The notes beneath the pieces are model-generated. The model was not told where the DNA came from. It saw only the letters and a program-made list of their open reading frames with translations, and did no database searches. Below, one piece after another: positions 58,033 through 64,000 of a stretch of DNA of 64,000 bases (positions are counted from its first letter, which is position 1; each line of letters begins with the position of its first letter). The stretch comes from Vicia villosa (taxonomy: Eukaryota; Streptophyta; Magnoliopsida; Fabales; Fabaceae): contig NC_081181.1 of NCBI RefSeq assembly GCF_029867415.1, positions 118,483,888 through 118,547,887 on the forward strand. Reading direction: 5' to 3'. A program made the position numbers and the translations under genes.

Positions 58033-59385
58033 TTAGGAGTTTGCAGGAGCTTCGAACTCGATCTCCCCAGCATCTATCATATCTTGAATTTTGTTTCTCA
58101 GGGCCCAACAACTATCAGCATCATGCCCAGCAGCATTGGAGTGGTAAGCACATGTAGCTTTGGGATCGTAAGACGGGCTTGCAGTGTTGGGAAACTTCGG
58201 AGGATCCTTTACGGTGATCAGATTGGCTTTTAGCAGATGTTGTAGGGCTTGAGATAAAGGCATGTTGATCTTAGTGAATTGTCTCCTTGGTTTATCAATC
58301 TTGCGTTGGTAATCTTGTCTAGGAGCTTGTTGAGATATTGGCGCAGAGATGAGGACGGCACCAACAGACTGATTCTGATCATCCTTACCACGGCCCTTTT
58401 GACTATGAATAGCATTAGACTCATTTCTCTCTTGATATGGCTTCCTTGTAGTACCAGAGGAAGAACCCACTTGGATTTTTCCACTTAGAATACCATTCTC
58501 CACACGTTCTCCAATTAAGATGAGATCAGTAAATCCAGATGAAGAACTTCCCAGTAAGTGACTATAGAACGGCCCAGTTAGCGTGCCCATGAACATGTCC
58601 ACCAATTCCCTATCAGTCAAGGAAGGTTGGACTCTCCCAGCTAGATCTCTCCATTTTTGAGCATACTCCTTGAAACTTTCTTTAGGACCCATGGACATGC
58701 TTTGTAGTTGCATGCGAGTCGGTGCAAGATCAGAGTTATATTGGTATTGCTTGTAGAAAGCGACAACCAAATCCTCCCAAGTACGGATGCTAGCGCCCTC
58801 TAGTTGATAGTACCATTCGAGTTGAGTTCCAGATAAACTTTCTTGAAAGAAATGGATCCAGAGCCTCTTATCAGTAGTGTGAGGTTGAATCTTCCTCACA
58901 TAAGACCTCAAATGCATCTTGGGACAGGATATTCCATCGTACTTAGCAAAAGCGGGAGTCTTGAACTTTGGAGGAATAACGACCCCAGGAACGAGTCCTA
59001 ATTCTTCAAAGTCCAGCCCAGGTACTTTCTGAATTTCCACGCTTCTCAAACGCTCTTCCAACAACCTATACTTCTCATCAGATTCATCCTCGTCTTGAGG
59101 ATCCTCTTCTTCGTCCTCACCTTGACCATCAGAGCCCACATTACTTCCAGCGTCACCGTCGTGTTCTTCTTCTTCCTCGTCCTTGGGAATTTGAGCTTCT
59201 TCATCTTTCTTAGGACGACTTTTGAACCTTCTCCCCAGGTTGATCACTCCTTTGGGTTTCTGAGTCTTCGTCTTCTTAGTCAGGAGAGCTTTCAGTTCAT
59301 CTTGCCCCTTGGACAAGTTCAGGATCAAAGCTTGAAATTCAGCATTCTGAGTTTGGAGATTCTTGACAGATTGCTCGAGATCCAT
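58033..59385 (-). CDS. Gag of element G (Ogre-type)
   Basis: 450 residues, intact. Residues 1-40 are coiled-coil-like; 45-105 very acidic (Glu/Asp); 125-330 the Gag capsid fold with WIHFFQESLSGTQLEWYYQL near 175-194 and FKEYAQKWRDLAGRVQP near 237-253. C412-X2-H415-X5-H421-X4-C426 is a CHHC knuckle, a variant of the usual CCHC. It would assemble particles and bind the element RNA in the cytoplasm. It ends in a stop just before the frame shifts to another open stretch of about 20 codons (ITAPMPNHNEIA), which looks like the older Gag tail. No pol follows. Confidence 0.9.
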   Translation of the reverse strand: MDLEQSVKNLQTQNAEFQALILNLSKGQDELKALLTKKTKTQKPKGVINLGRRFKSRPKKDEEAQIPKDEEEEEHDGDAGSNVGSDGQGEDEEEDPQDEDESDEKYRLLEERLRSVEIQKVPGLDFEELGLVPGVVIPPKFKTPAFAKYDGISCPKMHLRSYVRKIQPHTTDKRLWIHFFQESLSGTQLEWYYQLEGASIRTWEDLVVAFYKQYQYNSDLAPTRMQLQSMSMGPKESFKEYAQKWRDLAGRVQPSLTDRELVDMFMGTLTGPFYSHLLGSSSSGFTDLILIGERVENGILSGKIQVGSSSGTTRKPYQERNESNAIHSQKGRGKDDQNQSVGAVLISAPISQQAPRQDYQRKIDKPRRQFTKINMPLSQALQHLLKANLITVKDPPKFPNTASPSYDPKATCAYHSNAAGHDADSCWALRNKIQDMIDAGEIEFEAPANS

Positions 59386-60567
59386 CTTTCTTACTGAAAT
59401 AAACAGCAGAAAGATGAGGCATTTGTTTTTATGAACCCTGTGATGTAATGTTTATGAATGATATGATTATGCATATGCAATGTTTTCGAGGATCTTTAGG
59501 CATTTAGTTAGCAACATTAGAAAATGATTTGGCTGCGTCCTTATTTGAAGAAATCTGAACTTTGTCTCTGAACGTCTTTCTTTGAGAATCAAGCTCACCA
59601 TATCGAGTGGGTCATCGCCTCTGATTCGGGAGACTTCTGAATTTGAAGATACATGGCTAGAGGAAAATAAATCCTCCTGCCCCTTGATAGGTACTGAGTC
59701 TTTGAATTGGAAGGCATGCGGCTTGAGGAAAATAAATCCTCTTGCCCCTTGATTAGGAATTCAGTCCTTGATAAGAGCACCTGAAATAGTGCGCCCTAAA
59801 TCCCTAAGATCCTTGAAAGGGTCAGTTAAATCATGTTATGCTTATGATGTCATGATGTCATGAAGTTATGCAAATGCAGTTCATTAGGCATAGTGTGAGA
59901 TAGTAAGGACAAACAAGTCGTTTTAACAAAACCTACAAGGAAACAAAGGTTAGTAGAAAACACAAACAAGTCACACAAGTCATACAATTTTTGGCTTAAG
60001 GCTTGCATGGAGTCTGATCAGGTATCCTTCCCAAGGGTATTTCTATGGATAAGAAAATTTCAGCAACAGGTTCTACCAAGTGACTCAGAATTATCAGCCC
60101 CCTCTAAAGCACCCTCGAACATGGTACATGTATACCACGCAATGATACTTTAGGAAGAAACCTATCTGAGCTGTAGTATCGGGTAGCGACCATAACTTGG
60201 CATGCACCAAGAATAGCCCTCCCACTACGTTCCTAAAAGTCAGGATGGGTTAAAGGTGACTAAAGGTCCTTGAGCTCCGACGCACCCAAAGATACATGCA
60301 TAAACCTCTCTCATGCAAAAGAGGTACACAATAACCAGTGGAGGCCTAACTCAAGCGCGAACTTCATTTTGACCAACCCCAAGCATGCACAAGGGGGGTC
60401 TCCATGACTATGCCGCTCCTAATCTTAAGTGTTCTTGAATCCGGGAATAGGATTCGTCCTTCAATTTTCCCAAAATAGCCCTGAAAAATAAAACAAGCAA
60501 AGCAAACAATAGAAAACATTTAAGTGATTCCTAAACTTTTAAGGTAACCCCTCTTTTAATCGAAAAA
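59386..60567 (-). other. Leader of G
   Basis: 1.18 kb between PBS and gag. Two diverged copies of a ~60 bp stretch with GGAAAATAAATCCTC at 59640-59760. No ORF1-type coding region, which full-length Ogre elements have upstream of gag, is seen here. Confidence 0.65.
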
Positions 60568-60585
60568 TCCCCAGCAGAGTCGCCA
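60568..60585 (-). promoter_or_regulatory. Primer-binding site of G, tRNA-Arg type
   Basis: The minus strand reads TGGCGACTCTGCTGGGGA, four bases after the LTR end at 60590. Confidence 0.9.
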
Positions 60586-60589
60586 GTTC

Positions 60590-63500
60590 TGTAATACGGT
60601 GAACTGACTTTTAATATAATCGGAATGTCGCGGTTAAGCAAGAGTCGCCACCGACTTTTATTTTATCCAAACTAAATCAGAAAGGCAAAAAGAAACAGAA
60701 AAAAACCTTTTAAAAGAAATCTAAGTTCGGGGGGTAATTTATGCAAAGGGAAGGTGTAAGGCACCCTTTGCATCCATGGTTTTCCATGGGCTCTTAATTG
60801 CTTTGCTCGTTTTGAAACCAAAAGTTTAGAAATGTATAGAAGATGAAGAAACAAGGACTTTAGCTCGTAAATGAGCGTAGCCTTGAAAGTGTTTAGAAAA
60901 TAGTAGAAAGATGTTTTTAAACCAGAGCATGCAATTAAGGGCTAATTACCTGGTTAGATGAAAAATGTTCTTTTAGCCTTTCAGAGTAAAAGGATCTATC
61001 CTTGCCATAAGAGGGCAGGAAGCCTTTCATTTGGAGGTTGAAGGGTCATCGAAGCATCCTTTGCCATAAGACTGTCCCATGCCATAGGAGGGCAGGTAGT
61101 CTAAGGCAAGGATCAGAATAAGCCATTTTTCGTTAGGCAACCAGAAGATACCTCAGCCTTTTTTCGTGGGCAACTTCCGAGGGTCGAGGTCATATTGTGT
61201 ATCGAAGGCAGCATCATTTAGGGTCGTATGACCTTTAGTATTCGAGGCAGCATGGCTGAGGTATCCTCGTATTCGAGGGACGTGGCTTATTCTGCAAAGA
61301 ACACAAAGGCAATAGGCAGCAGGCAACAGGCAACAAGGCAACAGAGAGGGTTACCCAAAAGCGTGCGTATGTGCACCAATCACGTGATTATATTCAATTA
61401 TATTATCTTGTAAATTAATGAGGCTAATTCAATTTAATAGTTGGCACTCCCTATTTTACTAACCACGCGGATAATATAAGGCAAGAAACAGTAATATGGG
61501 GGAGGGGACAATGAAACCAGCGGATCCCTTAGTAGGGTTTGACACAAGTAATAATTAAACAGAAAGAATAAAAGATTAGAGTTTAGGGTTACCAAACTCG
61601 TAGCTTTGGCAATCAACGAACCCTGAAAAGGCAAACAAACCAAAAATAGGGTGAGTGTATGGCTAATTCAGAGGCGAACGTTCTAACCCTAAAATAAGAA
61701 GGTCGAGACAATAATTTGAAATAAGTAATTAAATAAAGGGCACTTAACTTTTTGCATTTGACCTGATATGGTTGGTAGTCGGATGATGCCTTTAGGTTAA
61801 CCTTGAAAAGAGGCAAGGCAAAAGCAGAAGAAGGAGTGAGTGTATGCACAGTTCCAGAAAGTATAAAAGAGTAAACCCTAAAATCAAAAGGAAACAAAAT
61901 AGACTTTGAAGTTTAAATTAATACTTAGCTTCGTATTTGACGTGGCGCGTAGTCGGAGCGTATTTGAAGAGTTAACCCTGAAAAGGCACAGAAAAAGAAG
62001 TGTTCTCAGTGTAGGGTTAATTCTCGTAAACCCTAATTCGGGCGTAAATTGAGTAAAGTGACAAATCAATTTAATTAATTATTGGTCTCGCGACCTAATT
62101 AATTAAATCGGAGGAAGAAAATAAAGTCAGGCACAAAAACATTTTTTATGAATTAAAATAACACATATATGAATTATGGAAAATATTTAAATAAATTATC
62201 TTATCAAAATAAATAAATAAAATATATTAAGAAAAATAAATAAAATAAATAATGTAAAAGAAAAGGATAAATAAAGTATATTATAAAAAGATATTATTAA
62301 TATAAATAATATATAACTATTATTGTTATTATTATTTAGAAGAAAAATAAATAAAAAAACAAGTAAAACCAATATATATAAATAAGTATAAATAAAATAA
62401 ACTAAAATAAAATAAAAATTTAAAATACTTAACTTATTGATCCTATGAGGTGCATAGAGGGAGTCCACGGTGGGCATACGACCTGTCATACGTTGGATCC
62501 GCCAAGGGAATGATCCTATGGCCTTATTATGAAGGTGTACCATAGTCCTTCGTTTCAGGTGTACATGGGATCTGCAGAATGTTAGTTCAGTAAAAATAAC
62601 GTTGGGAGGAGGGATCGAACCCCCAACCCTTATGTGAACAACGCTTCTCCATAACCACTTCAGCCAACGGTTGATGTTGTTTAGTCCACGCGCGCCATAA
62701 AAGATGAAGGAAAACATCTGGATGAGAAAAAGGCTGCGCGCGAAATTTGAACAGGCGAATAGCACACCGACACGCCATCATCTTCTTCACTGAAAAGCAA
62801 AAAACCTGCAACATATTTGCTACGATTTGGCCATGAACGCTTGCGTAGCCAATATACCTGCAACGACAAAAATCTCATACGAGCACCATAAATCCATCGC
62901 GAACCTACCCACGCATTCGTCCAATATCCCTGGACATGATGAACCTCCTAGTTTTTCCCAATTTTCCCTATATCAGAAAGCCCTAAATTGGAAGCTCTAA
63001 CCCTAGCAATGGCGGATTAGTCATACTAGCATAGAAACGCAATTACTTTTGCAGAATTACTCAGACTGTTACGACGATCATGAATATGCGATCACAGTTC
63101 GTTTAAAATGCATAAAAAGGCTGAATCGAGTTAAAGAAGGATTTAACAAACCGTAGCGTCCTGGGGATGATTCCGACCGCTTGAAGGCCTGGTTCTGATC
63201 CCAATCGCTTTAGGGATCTTCAAGGAAGGTGTTTGAATCCTTTAAATGCTCTGAATCGTCCTCAAACTTTGAATTGACTTTGCAATTTTTGCTTGATTTT
63301 GAAGCTCGGGTTTTCAGTTCTTTGTCTGCCGAATTCGTGTGAAAAACCCACCCTTATGATTTGTGCACGTTAGGTACTTATAGAAGATGTATTAGGTCAA
63401 TAAAAACTCAACAAAATCTCTTTGAATCATTGATTGAATTTTGATGGGATCTTGAATATAAACTTTCTAAAACTTCATCCAATTTCAATCTTTCCAAATT

Positions 63501-64000
63501 AATATGTGTGAGCACGAATTTGATAGCAATTATGGGATATTTTGTTGATTGGAATGATTGGAAATCAAAGATGAATCAAATCTTTTTCTATTTTTTTTTT
63601 TCAAATATTTGATTAATATTGACTTTTTAATGAATAAAAATTCATATAAAATCAATTAATTATCAATAATTCGTGGTATTGGATATGGACCTCATTGGTG
63701 ACTTGTGGAACAAGATTGGACCAAAAGAAATTGGGTTCCTTCACAAAAAAAATCCATTTTGAGGCATGTTCTTCACATTTTCCTTCTCAAATTTGTCCAA
63801 CTTTGACAAGGTGTATCTCCCTCAATTTTTGAGGTATGGATGAGTTCTAGGACTTTTTAGAATCCTTAGGGAGTCCTCTAACCAGTGTCTTTGGTTTCAT
63901 ATAAAAATCATTTTCCATTCTCATTTTATGACCTTTTGAAAAAAGTGTCCTTTTGTTGACTTTTGAAAAGGACCTATAATGTATGAAGCCATATTTCTTA
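60590..64000 (-). repeat. 5' LTR of G (cut by window edge)
   Basis: Matches 51138-54548 with a constant offset of 9,452 bp and no difference seen in the stretches compared. About 544 bp of the LTR lie outside the window. Confidence 0.97.
62603..62684 (-). other. tRNA-like segment inside 5' LTR of G
   Basis: Copy of the segment at 53151-53232 with the same A-box-like and B-box sequences. Confidence 0.6.

Larger units (their letters stand above)
51138..64000 (-). mobile_element. Element G: Gag-only Ogre-derived retrotransposon (continues past right edge)
   Basis: Minus strand: 5' LTR at 60590 to beyond 64000 (expected end near 64544), PBS, leader, Gag, 3' region, PPT, 3' LTR at 51138-55092. 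The internal region is 5.5 kb and has no PR, RT or INT. Both LTRs appear identical where both are visible. It sits inside the gag-pro frame of H. The left flank is ATGGT (51133-51137); the matching duplication should follow the LTR outside the window. It is probably mobilised by an autonomous Ogre. Confidence 0.9.

Overview
The window looks like intergenic DNA from a large, repeat-rich plant genome. No host protein gene is recognisable, and almost every base can be assigned to LTR retrotransposons nested in, or fused to, one another. The mix suggests a legume, probably of the pea/vetch/lentil group (inference, no database search): Ogre-type Ty3/gypsy elements with very long LTRs, a tRNA-Arg primer-binding site and a PR-RT intron; short-coding or non-coding relatives using the same signals; a Retand-type Tat element; and a SIRE/Maximus-type Ty1/copia element.

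Layout, left to right. (1) 1-4975: part of a non-coding Ogre-like element on the minus strand ('D'). Its single visible LTR (1326-4107) has a PBS on one side and a polypurine tract on the other, so it lies between two internal regions. (2) 4976-~15050: a Retand-type element on the minus strand ('X') with gag, PR, RT, two RNase H domains and INT, crippled by stops and frameshifts and cut off at its 3' end. Downstream of INT, in the opposite orientation, lies a separate gene (5065-6988) that reads as five exons. (3) ~15055-51137: an old autonomous Ogre on the minus strand ('H'). Its ~5.9 kb 3' LTR is split by the copia element (19014-28566, TSD ATGAT). Next come its 3' UTR, INT, RT/RNase H, the pol intron and PR. 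Pol is split by a 12 kb non-coding element 'B' (36688-48661, TSD CATCG, plus strand), and the gag-pro region by 'G'. (4) 51138-64000+: element G, minus strand, encodes only Gag, with LTRs that appear identical over the visible 3.4 kb. The rest of H (gag, leader, 5' LTR) must lie beyond the right edge.

How the parts work together. B, D and G share the TGTCATACCC LTR start, the AACAGGGGCAGC polypurine tract and the tRNA-Arg PBS. They look like non-autonomous partners mobilised in trans by Ogre enzymes such as those H once encoded. Relative age, inferred from nesting and LTR identity: H and X oldest, then the copia element (about 1% LTR difference by eye), then B (about 10 differences in 2.85 kb), then G.

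Most notable signals. (a) Arrays of short hairpins in the UTR and LTR regions of H, B, D and G: loops stay constant while both stem arms change together (compensatory changes), in unrelated sequences with unit lengths of 42-76 bp. (b) A tRNA-like segment with a B box (GGTTCGANNCC) in the sense orientation inside all four Ogre-like LTR types, each with a different sequence. (c) The antisense multi-exon gene of element X, with introns of 74-80 bp that keep one frame. None of these is proven here; each finding states the deciding test.
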